Below are positions 7,490 through 16,717 of a stretch of DNA of 33,563 bases, one piece after another. Position 1 is the first letter of the stretch; each line of letters begins with the position of its first letter. Below the pieces are notes generated by a model. It saw only the letters and a program-made list of their open reading frames with translations, was not told where the DNA came from and did no database searches. The position numbers were made by a program, and so were the translations under genes. The DNA is from a virus: the IMG/VR virus record IMGVR_UViG_3300036780_000264, positions 1 through 33,563 of that record. One strand, 5' to 3'.

Positions 7490-8136
7490 GCCCCAGCCCG
7501 TATGCCTGCGGCCTCGAGCTCGGCCCATTGCGGCTTCGCCCGCACATAGGGCCCGGCCAGCCGCTTGCGCTCGGCCAGCCGCTCGGCATCGAGCACATGG
7601 CGGAAATTGAAGACGCCGTGGAAGCCGAAGCTCGGCCGCGGCGGGTCGCGCTCGAAGGCGAAGCCGGCGGCGACATTGGCTGGCGGCCAGACAAAGCCGT
7701 GGCGCTCGAGCGCCGCCCGGTAGTAGCGGCAGACCAGCTCGTCTTCCGGCGTGCCGCGCTGGGCCCGGCCGCACAGAAACCGCAGCAGCCGGCGCGAGCG
7801 CAGCGAAAACCCGCCATTGCCGACCTGGTGCCGGGGCTGCCACGGCCACGGCGCCCCGATCCAGTCATAGTCGAGCCAGTCCGGCTGCCAGGCCGCGCCG
7901 TCGACCACCCAGCCGTCATATTCGATGTAGAGGACGTGGCTGGTGCGCACCTGCGGCCAGGTCCGCCACAGCGCGTCGAAGACGCCGAGCAGCGAGGCCG
8001 GCGCATCCCAGCGCGAGATCACCTCAAAGGGCGTCACCTGCCGCAGCGTGTCGGCGATCGCCAGTCGGGTCAATTCCGGGGCGACGCCGCTGTCGATGGT
8101 GACCAGCGTCACATCGGGCAGCGGTTGCGGGCTCAC
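7486..8136 (-). CDS. DUF5672 glycosyltransferase-like protein
   Basis: A 216-residue protein with the DUF5672 pattern: an N-terminal Rossmann-like strand (VTLVTIDSG), LYIEYDGWVVD in the position of a nucleotide-sugar site, DYDWIGAPW, the diagnostic VGNGGFSLRSRR, PEDELVCRYY and a C-terminal FGFHGVFNFRHVL. The family is thought to be GT-A-like glycosyltransferases. Start is GTG at 8136 overlapping the tape measure stop by four bases (GTGA); an upstream in-frame ATG at 8181 would overlap the tape measure gene by 49 bases and is less likely. Coupling to the tape measure gene implies production with tail proteins, which points to virion glycosylation, though this is inference. Confidence 0.78.
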   Translation of the reverse strand: MSPQPLPDVTLVTIDSGVAPELTRLAIADTLRQVTPFEVISRWDAPASLLGVFDALWRTWPQVRTSHVLYIEYDGWVVDGAAWQPDWLDYDWIGAPWPWQPRHQVGNGGFSLRSRRLLRFLCGRAQRGTPEDELVCRYYRAALERHGFVWPPANVAAGFAFERDPPRPSFGFHGVFNFRHVLDAERLAERKRLAGPYVRAKPQWAELEAAGIRAGA

Positions 8137-11100
8137 GAGCGCAGCTTCAGCGAGCCATTGCGGTAGGCGTTTTGCAGCCATGCCTTCATCGTGTCGCCCT
8201 CGCGCGTCAGCAGGGCGTTCAGCCCCATCGCCTCGGGGGCGTTGATCGTCGGGGCGAAATTCAGGTGGACCTGGCTGTCGCCGCCGGCCTGGTTGTTGGT
8301 GGTGTTGCCGCCGAGGCCAAAGCCGCGGGCGCGCGCCTCGCCGGCAAAAGCCGCCGGGACCACGGCCTCGCCCTTGTGGATGTTGGCGACCAGGTCGTGG
8401 CTGATGTCCCAGGCGCCGACATCGAGTTTGGGGATATTGGAGAACAGCGCCGAGATGCTGGCCAGGCCCTCGCGCATGCCGACCGGCGCCGAGCTGTTGG
8501 ACTGCGCCTTCATCGAGAACAGCGCGTCGGTCGGCGACATGGCGCGGGCGCTGCCGCGCGCGGTCGGGGCGCCCTGCAAGGCGGTGCGCAGATAGCCGGC
8601 CTGCGCCGCCGGGATGATCATTTCGCCCTTGTGGATGATGGCCGGCATGTCGCCCGGAATTTCCCAGGCGCCAGTGTCGAAGCCGAACGGCTTGGGCGTG
8701 ATGGTCTGGATGTCGATCGCGGCGACGATCAGCGTCGAGCTGGTCGTCTGCGACGCGGTAGTGGCGGCGGTCTGAGCGAGGGTCGAGGCCTCATTGGCGG
8801 CGGTGCCGCCGGTGGTGACCGCGACATTGCTGGCGGCGCCGACGGTGGTCGCTGCGGTATCGGCGCCGGTCGCCGCGACATTGGCGGCGTGGCCGGCGAC
8901 ATTGCTGGCGGTCCCGGCGGTGACTGCGGCGACGACCGGGGCCGAGCTGGCGGCGGCGGCGCCAGCGCCGCCCGCTACCGCGCCGCCGGCTGCTGCGGCA
9001 CCGCCGCCAATCCCGCCGCTGATCCCGCCGAGGAGCTGCCCCGGCAATTGCAATGCGCTGCCGAGCAGCTTGAACGGCATTTGGATCAGGCTGCCGAGCA
9101 TTCCGAAGATGCCGCCGCCGCCGCCGGCAGCCCCGCCGGCAGCGCCGCCGAACAGGCCGCCGAACAGGCCGCCGCTCGATCCGCCGCTGCCGCCGCCGAA
9201 GATCCCGCCGAGCAGCTGCCCCGGCATTTGCAGGACCGAGCCGAGCAGCTTGAACGGCATCATGATCAGGTTGCCGAGCATCCCGAAGATGCCGCCGCCG
9301 CCGGCAGCACCGCCCAAGCCGCCAAGTCCGCCGGCGCCGCCCAGCGCGCTGGTCGCACCGCCCGCTGCCGCGGTCGTGCCGGCAGTCTGAAATTCGGCCC
9401 CGGCGGTGACCGCCGAGGTTCCGGCGGTGGTCATGCCGGCGCCGGCCGTGGTGGCGCCGACGCCCGCCGTCGTCATCCCGGTCCCGGCGGTCGTCCCGCC
9501 GACACCCGCCGTGGTCATCCCGGTCCCGGCAGTGGTTGCTGCGGTGCCGGTGGTGCTGAGTGCAGTGCCGCTTTGCGCCGCGCTCGACGCGGTCGAGCCG
9601 AGATCGGTCGCAGCCTTTTGTGCCGATGAGCCGAGCTGCTGCAGAGCCGCCGGGCCGGTCGCCGAACTGCCGGCCAAGCCGGGTATCGGGCCGACCGCAC
9701 CGCCGCTGATGCGGGTAAGATCAGTGTTGACCCCGCCAAGCGTCATCTGGCCGCTTTGCACCTGGCTGGACAGGCCGTAGGCGTAGTTGTGCTCCCATGC
9801 GGTCATCGCTTCCGGCGAGCCCGGCAGGAGACCGGTCATCTGGGTACCCGGCGGCGTCATGCCGGGCATCCCGTAGCCGATCGGAGGAAGCTGTCCGTGG
9901 GTGGTCGGGAACAGCTCCGCCATCATCGACTTGTCGTCGTAGAGTCCCGGATAGGACAGTGAGCCGGGCTTGATCCCGGCAACGGTCCCGGCCACGCCGC
10001 CCGCGCTGGCCGTGGTGCCGGCCGTGGCAAATTCCGCCCCGGCCGTGGTTGCCGCCGTCCCGGCAGTGGTCATGCCGGCGCCGGCAGTGGTCGCTCCGGC
10101 CCCCGCCGTGGTCATCCCGGCGCCGGCGGTCGTCGCCCCGGCGCCAGCCGTGGTCATCCCGGCGCCGGCTGTGGTTGCTGCCGTCCCGGTGGTGGCGAGC
10201 GCGCTGCCGCTCTGCGCTGCGCTCGAAGCGGTCGATCCCAGGCTCGACGAGGCCTTTTGCGCCGCCGAGTCGAGCTGCGTCAGCCCGCTTGACCCGGTCG
10301 ACAGCCCCGCGCCGGGATCGTAGCCGAACTGGTTGGTCGCTGCCTCGGGGCTGAAATAGCCGGGCTTATTGCTGCCCAGCAGCGGCGTGCCGGGCAGGTC
10401 GGGCCCGCGCGCGGCATCCAGCTGGGCGAGGCTGAGATTGGGCTGGTTGAACAGGCCTTGCGCCTGCGCCTGTTCATAGGTCGGGCCGATCAGAAGATCG
10501 GGGTTGGCCTTCGAATCGCCGCCGAACAGGCCGGAAAACAGCCCGCCGCTGCTGGTGCTGGAGGCCGCTTCCTTGGCGGCGGCAGGTGCCGCCGCCACGC
10601 CCATCGAGTCGAGGACCGAGCCGACATCGCCGCCCTGAAAGGCGCCGTTGACCCCAGGCGTCAGCGGCGCTTCGTCGGTGCCGCCGAAGCCGAACATTTT
10701 GCCGAGGCCGGAAAACAAGCCGCCGGAACTGCTCGAGCCGAGCCCGAACAGGCTGGTGATCGGGCTGATCAGGTCGCCGAGCAATTTGAACGGCGACATC
10801 AAGAGGCTGCCGAGCCCGCTCAGCAGGCCGCCGCTGGCGGCCGAATTTGTCTCCAGCGCGGCGCTGTTGGTCAGCGTCGCCGCGGTATTTCCAGTGGTCG
10901 CCAGATTATTGGCGGTGGTCGCCACACTGGCGGTGCTGCCGCCGATGCCGCTGAGGTCGGAGAGGCCGGCCAGCGCCTTCGGCAGCCCGGCGATGACGCC
11001 GAACAGTTTGGAGACGCCGGTGATCGCCGCCTCGATCGGGCTGTTCGGGAACAGCCCGCCGATCTGCTGCGCCTCGGAGACGACCGGCGAGGTGTCGGCG

Positions 11101-14100
11101 ATTGCCTGGGTGGTCGGGTCCTTGGCCGCCGCTGCGGCTGCCGTCGGCGCTGCGGTCGGCGCTGCGGCGGCCGCCGTGCCCAGACTGCTCGACACATCGC
11201 CGAGCTTGGCGGTGTTGGCGGTGACTGCGGCAGTATTCGTGCCGACGCTGCTGACGTCCTGGTCGAGGCTGCTGCGGTCGAAATCGAGGCTCGAGCGGGT
11301 GCTTGCGAGGTTGTCCGAAAGACTGGTCGCGGCGTTCATCCCCTCGCGCACCGCCGCCGCATCGGTGCCGAGGCCACTGACGAGATCCTGGTTTGCCGCT
11401 TTTACCGCGGTGCCGATCGCCCCTCCTATTTCGGTGCCGGACGCCTTCAGGCTGTCGGCCAGCTGGGTCGGGAGTTGTGCGATCGCCGTGGTGAGCTGGC
11501 TGCCGGCCTCGGCCGGCAAGCCGCTCTCGAAGCCGGCCGGGGCTGCGGCAAAACTGGCAGCTTTGGTCTGCGCCAGGGCGGCGTCGATCGCCCCGCCGAC
11601 CGACAGATCGGGCGGCGGCCCGGTGGCGACCGGCGCGCCGCTTTGCAGCAGCGCATAGCCGGCGAGGCCCGCGGACCCGGCCGCAGCGCCGCCGGCGGCG
11701 AGCCCGCCGTAGCGGTCCGACAGTGATGCCGGCGGGGTTGGCGGCGCCACCGGCAGGCCGCCTTGCGCGGTGGTCGGCACGGTGATGCCGCGGACCTGCT
11801 GGATGTCGACCGAAACCGGCTTGTTCGCAGCGCCGGCATCCGGCGTCGGCCGGTTGCCGAGCTGCTCGATCAGCTGCTGCCGAACATCCTGCAGCGCTTG
11901 ATCGGGCGCCGGCCCCATGTGCTCGAACGGGGCGATCGGGGTCGAGCCCGGGATCGAATAGCCGCCGAGCTCGTATGGGCCGCCGAGCCGGATCCCCGAA
12001 CTCAGGCTGCCGCCCGGTGCCGCACCGGCGATGTGCTGGGTGACGAAGCCGGCGAGATCGCCGGCCGACATGTTGCCGGCGAGCAGCTGGTTTTCCTGGC
12101 CGAGGTAGTTTTGCGCGGTGCCGGTGAAGGCGCCGCCGACCGCCGCTCCGCCTTCCTTGATCCCTTCCCAGGAGCGCGACAGGTATTCGCCGAAGGACGT
12201 CGTCAGGCTCTGCAGCGCCCCGGTGTTTACGGTCGTCGCCGCGGTGTTGGCCGGATCGGCCGCCGCGGCCGCGCCGCCGCCGCCGGCCGAAATCGCCGAT
12301 GCGGTCGCCGCCCCGCCCGGAACCACCGTCTCGCCGGCGTGGAGCAGCGCCAGGCCGGCGGAGTCGACATGGCCGCCTGACAGCAGCTGCGGGATGTCCG
12401 ACCCGCTGGTGCCCGCGCCAGGGGCCAGCAGGCCGCTTTCCATGCCGGGCGGTGAGGCGGCGTAGGGCGATGGCGCGGGGGCAGGTGCTGGCGGTACCGT
12501 CGTCGTCTGCGTCGGCGGGGTGGCCGGCTCGACCGGGACCGCGCCCGAGGCCGTCGACGGCAGATCGCCGCCCGACACCTTGTCGATGCTGACCGGGATC
12601 GGCTGGCCGCCGGCAGCACCGCCGCTGAATTGGTGGAGGGCCTGGTCGTAGCGGCTCTGGAACCCGGCATTGGTGCCGCCCGGCCATTCGCCGGCCAGCG
12701 CCTGCTTGACCTGGGCGAGGTTGCCGCCGGCCAGCGCCGCGTCGAGATTCTGGCCGCCGGTGTTCTGGCTGAAAATCTTGCGCGCCCACTCGACCTCGGC
12801 GGAGATCTGCCCCTGGGCGGTGACGTTGTTGGAGCTGATTCCGGCGAGCTGGGAGGCCGCATCGTAAGTGCCGGGCTGGAATTGGAAGCCGCCAAAGGCA
12901 TGGCTGCCCGGGAGGCCTTCGATGTTCGGCTGCGGCCCGTTGAGGTCGAAGGTCTGCTTGCCGCCGACGATCTGGTTGAAGTCGTGCGCTTCGCCGCCCA
13001 TCAGCGCGGCGGCCAGCGCCTTTTCCTGCGGCGAGTAAGGCGAGGCGGCGATCTCGCTGGCGGCTTGCGGGCTGATGTTGAGCCCCGGCGCGCTGAGCCC
13101 GGTGCCATAGCCGGCCGGCGCCATTGGCGCCGCTGCCCCCGCCGCCGGGGCCGGGGTCTCGATCGCCTGTTGCTTCTCCGCCAGCAGCTGGGCCAGCTTG
13201 TCGAGCCGGCTGTTGACGTCGACGTTGAGTTTGCCGATCGCCGTCTGTACCGAGGTGTCGGTGACGTGCTGGGTTCCGAGCCCGAACAGCCCGCCGACCA
13301 TCTTGCCGAGCAGGCCCGACATCGACGGCGTCTCGCCCGGGGCAAAGGATTGCCCGACCATCGGCGCCAGCCAGCCGGCCAGCGCCTGACTGCCGACCTT
13401 GAGGACGGCGTCGATCGTCGCACTCTCGGCCGCCTGCAGCACCTTCAGCGCCGCCGCCTGCAGCGCGGTCTGCTGCACCATCGTCTGGGTGTAGGCAATG
13501 TAGCCGTTGGCCAGCTGGTGCGGCACCTCGGTCAACGTCGTCGAGGCGTGGATCGAACCGTCGATCAGGCCTTTGATCGAGCTGTCGAAGGCCGAACCGA
13601 TCTGGTCGAACGCCTCGGTGAAGGCGGCGACCTGTTTCTTGTTCTCGGCCTCGACCGCCTCGGTGATCTTGGCCTGGTCCTCTTCCAGCTTGGCCGCGGT
13701 CTGCGCCTCGAGCTCGGCGATCTGGGTGTTGATCTTGATCTTGTCGTCGAGGGTGGCGGCGTCGGTGGCGAGGATCTTCTCGAGCCGCTTTTCCTGCTCG
13801 GCCGCCATCTGCGCGGTCAGGTTTTGCTCGGCCTGCAGCTCCTGAACTTTGGAAAGTTTGTGCTGGGCGACCTCCTGATCCAGCGCCGCCTTGGCCTGGT
13901 CGAGCCGCATCTGATTGATGTGCGCATAGCCGCTGGCGACGTTCTCTTCGTCGCTGAGCAGTTTTTGCTGCGCCTGCTGCTGCGCCTTGATGCCCTCGGT
14001 GTCGATGGCCGTGACGACCGACGGGTTCTGGTGGAACCGGTTCTGCGCCGCATTGGCGAGATCGGCATAGATCGCCTTGATCTTGGCGACGTCGCCCCTG

Positions 14101-16448
14101 GCCTGCTCTACTTGCTGCCGCGAGTTCGCTTCGTAGTCGCGGAACTGCTGATCGTTGACCTGGCGGATGACGCTGGCCAGCTGCACCTGCGCCGTAGCGA
14201 CCTCGCGCGCGCTGGCCAAGCCTTGGGCCTGCATCTGCTGCCAAATCGCCACCACCCGGCGTTCGGCCTCAACCCGCGCGTCCGCACCGCGCTCGGCCTC
14301 GGCAACGCTCGCTCGCTCATTGTCGATTTGGATTTGCGCCGTCTCGATCGCCAAATGCCGCTTGGCTTCGGCAACAGCATTGGCGGAGGCGATGACGGTG
14401 GGATCGTCGCCGGCCTGCTTGTAAGCCGGCATCGCGCCGACGACCGGAGCCAGCTTGCCGGTGACAAAGGCGCGAGTCTCCTCATACTCCTGTTGGGCGA
14501 TGGCAACGCGCCGTTGCGCATCGGATTGCGCCTGCTGCATCTCGCCGGCGAGCTGGGCCATGCGCCGTTGGTGCTCTTGCTCGTCGGCAGCACCGACAAT
14601 ATGCGCGGCCGCGACCGCGGCATTCGCCTGGGCTTCGCGGTTGCGCGACAGATCGTAGAGATCCACCAGCAACTTCGCCTGCCCGGCCGCCGTCTTGGCG
14701 TCGGCCGCGGCGATGTCGTGGGTAATCGAAACTTCGGCCCGCTTCAGGTTGTTGATCTGCTCCTGCAGGGTGGCGCGCCGATCTTCCTCCGGGGTCAGCT
14801 TGACTTCGGCGATCTCGCCGGCCTTCTGTTCCGGCGGTAGTGCGGCTGACACCTTGGCCAGGTCCGGGGCCTTGACCTGACTGAACGCGGCGGCCAGCTC
14901 GATTGCGCCCCTGACCAGCAGCGAGACCGGGTCCCATGCGTCCTTGGTCGTGCCGTAGAGGCGCAGCATCTGCGCATCGAACTTCGCCGCGGCCGCGCCG
15001 GCGACGCCGAACCGCTCGCTCAGCGCGGCCAGAACCTGGTCAAACGCCTGTTCTTCGGAGCCGGCGGCCGCGATGTCGTGCAGGTGCTGCGCCAGGACCG
15101 GACTGATCGCCTGGATATGCGCGGCAAATTTGATGGCGCCTTCGGAGCTCTCGAAGGCCTTGGCGAGTTCCTTCGCGGCGTCTTTGGTCGAAATGTTGAG
15201 AAACGCCGCCAGCGCTTCAGTCAGTTGGATCAGCTGTGGCCGCAGATGGGTGGCGCTGGCGTCGATCTCGTTGAATGCGGTGATGATCGCGCGGGAGCTG
15301 GAAAAGCCCTCGCCGTAGTCATGGATCAAACCATGCTGTTCGCCCTCAACCTGGCGATTGGTCGCCGGCGTCGCCTGGCCAAGCAGCGCAATGCTGCCCA
15401 CGCTGTCGCGGACGGTCTGCCCGGCCTGATAGGCGTCGTAGGCAAACACCGCCAAAGCGGCGCCGATGATGCCAATCTGGCTCGCGGCGACAATGCCGTC
15501 GAGGGTGATCGCTTGCAGCCCTTTCGCCAGCAATCCGCTATCGCGTGCAGCGGCGCCCAGGGTGGCAAAGAACGCCCCCGTCTGATGGCGGCTCAATTCG
15601 TCGAGCCCGCCGATAAAGTGCTTCAGTTCGAGGTTGGCGCCGGTAAACCCGGCGCCGGTTGTTTTGCTGCCTTCTTCGAGCTCGCCCATCGCCGTGCGCA
15701 GAGCGCGCGCCCGCTCGGCGCCGATGCCGAGTGCCCCGCTGAAGACAACGGCACTATCGGCCGCCGATTTGACTTCGTGGTCGAGCCCGGTCGCCGCGGC
15801 GATCGCGTCGCGCGTCGCCACCTGGCTGACCATTGTCGCCGCGCCGGCATCGGCCATCGCCGTGCGCAAGGCTTTGGCGTTGGCGGCCTGGACCCCCATC
15901 ACCTGGGCAAAAACCGCGGCGCTGCTCTCGGCCGATTTGGTCACCGCACCGAGCCCGGTGACGTTGGCGATGGCCTCGGCGGTGGCGATCGCGGTGCGCC
16001 GGATGGCGACGTTCTGGCTCTCGATGCCTTCGGCGATGCTGGTCGCCGCCGCCCCGGCGGTGGTGCCGAACACCGCCGCCGAGGCCGCCGCCGATTTCAA
16101 GACACTGTCGAGCCCGCTGCTGGCGCCGATCGCCTCGCGCACCGATTGGCTGGTCCAGGTCGCTGCCTGGGCCATCTTCTCGAGCCCGGCGCCGGCGTCG
16201 CCGCCGGCCTTCAACGCCTGCAGTTGGGCAAGATTGGCTTTGGTGACGACGAGCCGTTCGTTAACCCGATCGAGTTCAGCAGTGAGACCGGTAAACGAGG
16301 TATTGCCGGGTGCCGCATCCTTCAAAAACCCCTGCAGGCTGCGGACCTCGGCTTCGAGCCCCTTTATCTCGTCTTTGGCGGCGCGGATCTGGCTGGTGTA
16401 ATTGTCGAGTTCGGCGACAATTCGGACGGAGAGGACGTCATCGGGCAT
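8133..16448 (-). CDS. Tail tape measure protein, 2771 residues
   Basis: The tape measure sets tail length, guides tube polymerisation and is ejected ahead of DNA. The N-terminus is coiled coil (1-80), then three related blocks of about 57 residues (near 100, 160 and 220; core 'AIxxxTGLxxxxKSAxxSAxVF'). A hydrophobic segment lies near 325-350 and Ala/Gln/Glu-rich helices run to about 1000. Residues about 1140-1290 form a lysozyme-like domain with candidate catalytic E1153 in MGGEAHDF and a later FGGFQFQPGTYD. The last 1200 residues are Gly/Ala/Thr/Ser-rich with internal repeats, three hydrophobic 'PFKLLG' units and two 'HKGE-x-(I/V)(I/V)PA' motifs. At roughly 1.5 angstrom per residue the tail would be about 400 nm, unless the repeat-rich end is not extended. 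Confidence 0.95.
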   Translation of the reverse strand: MPDDVLSVRIVAELDNYTSQIRAAKDEIKGLEAEVRSLQGFLKDAAPGNTSFTGLTAELDRVNERLVVTKANLAQLQALKAGGDAGAGLEKMAQAATWTSQSVREAIGASSGLDSVLKSAAASAAVFGTTAGAAATSIAEGIESQNVAIRRTAIATAEAIANVTGLGAVTKSAESSAAVFAQVMGVQAANAKALRTAMADAGAATMVSQVATRDAIAAATGLDHEVKSAADSAVVFSGALGIGAERARALRTAMGELEEGSKTTGAGFTGANLELKHFIGGLDELSRHQTGAFFATLGAAARDSGLLAKGLQAITLDGIVAASQIGIIGAALAVFAYDAYQAGQTVRDSVGSIALLGQATPATNRQVEGEQHGLIHDYGEGFSSSRAIITAFNEIDASATHLRPQLIQLTEALAAFLNISTKDAAKELAKAFESSEGAIKFAAHIQAISPVLAQHLHDIAAAGSEEQAFDQVLAALSERFGVAGAAAAKFDAQMLRLYGTTKDAWDPVSLLVRGAIELAAAFSQVKAPDLAKVSAALPPEQKAGEIAEVKLTPEEDRRATLQEQINNLKRAEVSITHDIAAADAKTAAGQAKLLVDLYDLSRNREAQANAAVAAAHIVGAADEQEHQRRMAQLAGEMQQAQSDAQRRVAIAQQEYEETRAFVTGKLAPVVGAMPAYKQAGDDPTVIASANAVAEAKRHLAIETAQIQIDNERASVAEAERGADARVEAERRVVAIWQQMQAQGLASAREVATAQVQLASVIRQVNDQQFRDYEANSRQQVEQARGDVAKIKAIYADLANAAQNRFHQNPSVVTAIDTEGIKAQQQAQQKLLSDEENVASGYAHINQMRLDQAKAALDQEVAQHKLSKVQELQAEQNLTAQMAAEQEKRLEKILATDAATLDDKIKINTQIAELEAQTAAKLEEDQAKITEAVEAENKKQVAAFTEAFDQIGSAFDSSIKGLIDGSIHASTTLTEVPHQLANGYIAYTQTMVQQTALQAAALKVLQAAESATIDAVLKVGSQALAGWLAPMVGQSFAPGETPSMSGLLGKMVGGLFGLGTQHVTDTSVQTAIGKLNVDVNSRLDKLAQLLAEKQQAIETPAPAAGAAAPMAPAGYGTGLSAPGLNISPQAASEIAASPYSPQEKALAAALMGGEAHDFNQIVGGKQTFDLNGPQPNIEGLPGSHAFGGFQFQPGTYDAASQLAGISSNNVTAQGQISAEVEWARKIFSQNTGGQNLDAALAGGNLAQVKQALAGEWPGGTNAGFQSRYDQALHQFSGGAAGGQPIPVSIDKVSGGDLPSTASGAVPVEPATPPTQTTTVPPAPAPAPSPYAASPPGMESGLLAPGAGTSGSDIPQLLSGGHVDSAGLALLHAGETVVPGGAATASAISAGGGGAAAAADPANTAATTVNTGALQSLTTSFGEYLSRSWEGIKEGGAAVGGAFTGTAQNYLGQENQLLAGNMSAGDLAGFVTQHIAGAAPGGSLSSGIRLGGPYELGGYSIPGSTPIAPFEHMGPAPDQALQDVRQQLIEQLGNRPTPDAGAANKPVSVDIQQVRGITVPTTAQGGLPVAPPTPPASLSDRYGGLAAGGAAAGSAGLAGYALLQSGAPVATGPPPDLSVGGAIDAALAQTKAASFAAAPAGFESGLPAEAGSQLTTAIAQLPTQLADSLKASGTEIGGAIGTAVKAANQDLVSGLGTDAAAVREGMNAATSLSDNLASTRSSLDFDRSSLDQDVSSVGTNTAAVTANTAKLGDVSSSLGTAAAAAPTAAPTAAAAAAKDPTTQAIADTSPVVSEAQQIGGLFPNSPIEAAITGVSKLFGVIAGLPKALAGLSDLSGIGGSTASVATTANNLATTGNTAATLTNSAALETNSAASGGLLSGLGSLLMSPFKLLGDLISPITSLFGLGSSSSGGLFSGLGKMFGFGGTDEAPLTPGVNGAFQGGDVGSVLDSMGVAAAPAAAKEAASSTSSGGLFSGLFGGDSKANPDLLIGPTYEQAQAQGLFNQPNLSLAQLDAARGPDLPGTPLLGSNKPGYFSPEAATNQFGYDPGAGLSTGSSGLTQLDSAAQKASSSLGSTASSAAQSGSALATTGTAATTAGAGMTTAGAGATTAGAGMTTAGAGATTAGAGMTTAGTAATTAGAEFATAGTTASAGGVAGTVAGIKPGSLSYPGLYDDKSMMAELFPTTHGQLPPIGYGMPGMTPPGTQMTGLLPGSPEAMTAWEHNYAYGLSSQVQSGQMTLGGVNTDLTRISGGAVGPIPGLAGSSATGPAALQQLGSSAQKAATDLGSTASSAAQSGTALSTTGTAATTAGTGMTTAGVGGTTAGTGMTTAGVGATTAGAGMTTAGTSAVTAGAEFQTAGTTAAAGGATSALGGAGGLGGLGGAAGGGGIFGMLGNLIMMPFKLLGSVLQMPGQLLGGIFGGGSGGSSGGLFGGLFGGAAGGAAGGGGGIFGMLGSLIQMPFKLLGSALQLPGQLLGGISGGIGGGAAAAGGAVAGGAGAAAASSAPVVAAVTAGTASNVAGHAANVAATGADTAATTVGAASNVAVTTGGTAANEASTLAQTAATTASQTTSSTLIVAAIDIQTITPKPFGFDTGAWEIPGDMPAIIHKGEMIIPAAQAGYLRTALQGAPTARGSARAMSPTDALFSMKAQSNSSAPVGMREGLASISALFSNIPKLDVGAWDISHDLVANIHKGEAVVPAAFAGEARARGFGLGGNTTNNQAGGDSQVHLNFAPTINAPEAMGLNALLTREGDTMKAWLQNAYRNGSLKLRS
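9388..9606 (-). repeat. Ala/Gly/Thr heptad repeat block B in the tape measure gene
   Basis: Coding repeat in which 7-residue units of the type GATTAGA / GMTTAGA recur about eight times, flanked by LGSTASSAAQSG on one side and AEFQTAGTTA on the other. It is a second copy of the block at 10024-10248, with about 420 bases between the two, so the pair is a long imperfect direct repeat and a likely site of recombination or length change. It is translated, not an array of spacers. Confidence 0.8.
10024..10248 (-). repeat. Ala/Gly/Thr heptad repeat block A in the tape measure gene
   Basis: First copy, in reading order, of the duplicated block: LGSTASSAAQSGSALATTG followed by alternating GMTTAGA and GATTAGA units and ending AEFATAGTTA. 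The units are more uniform here than in the copy at 9388-9606, as if more recently amplified. The repeat is 21 bases per unit and stays in frame. Confidence 0.8.
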
Positions 16449-16489
16449 GGCCGGACTCCTCTCGTCAGGTTTTCAGGAACGCAGTTGGA

Positions 16490-16717
16490 TCAGTAGCAGC
16501 CGTAGTCGGTCGGGGCCGGTTTGGCCGTCTCGGCGGCCGGGCCCGGATCGGGCACCGAACCCGAACCCTGGCAGGTGCCGCAGGTCGCCGGAAAGCCGTC
16601 GACCGGCGTCGCGTCTTTGGTGATCGGCTGGCCATCGGCAGTCAGCCCAGAAGTGCGCGGCACGGTGCCGGCACCCTGGCAGGTCTTGCACGGTAGGCGC
16701 AGCGGCGGCGGGCTCAT
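16490..16717 (-). CDS. Small zinc-hairpin protein with two CxxCxGxG motifs
   Basis: A 75-residue protein with two DnaJ-like cysteine hairpins: C10-KT-C13-QGAG and C46-GT-C49-QGSG, 36 residues apart. Together they could bind one zinc ion. The rest is Pro/Gly/Thr-rich and disordered-looking. It starts with ATG overlapping the stop of the tail chaperone extension (ATGA at 16714-16717) and ends 41 bases before the tape measure gene. Its place between the chaperone and its client suggests a part in tape measure or tube assembly, by analogy with the zinc-dependent substrate binding of DnaJ; nothing in the sequence proves this. Confidence 0.75.
   Translation of the reverse strand: MSPPPLRLPCKTCQGAGTVPRTSGLTADGQPITKDATPVDGFPATCGTCQGSGSVPDPGPAAETAKPAPTDYGCY

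Noticed and set aside
4983-8006. A single 1007-codon minus-strand frame
   Set aside because: The first 455 codons are Arg-rich out-of-frame readings of the two glycosyltransferase genes; the real gene starts at ATG 6641.
9388-10248. Regular repeats resembling a CRISPR array
   Set aside because: The 21-bp units are contiguous, have no unique spacers and stay in frame as Ala/Gly/Thr heptads of the tape measure protein.
8172-16496. Many long open frames on the plus strand opposite the tape measure gene
   Set aside because: They are shadows created by GC-rich third positions; their translations are Arg/Gly/Ala-rich with no domains, while the minus strand encodes one continuous tape measure protein.
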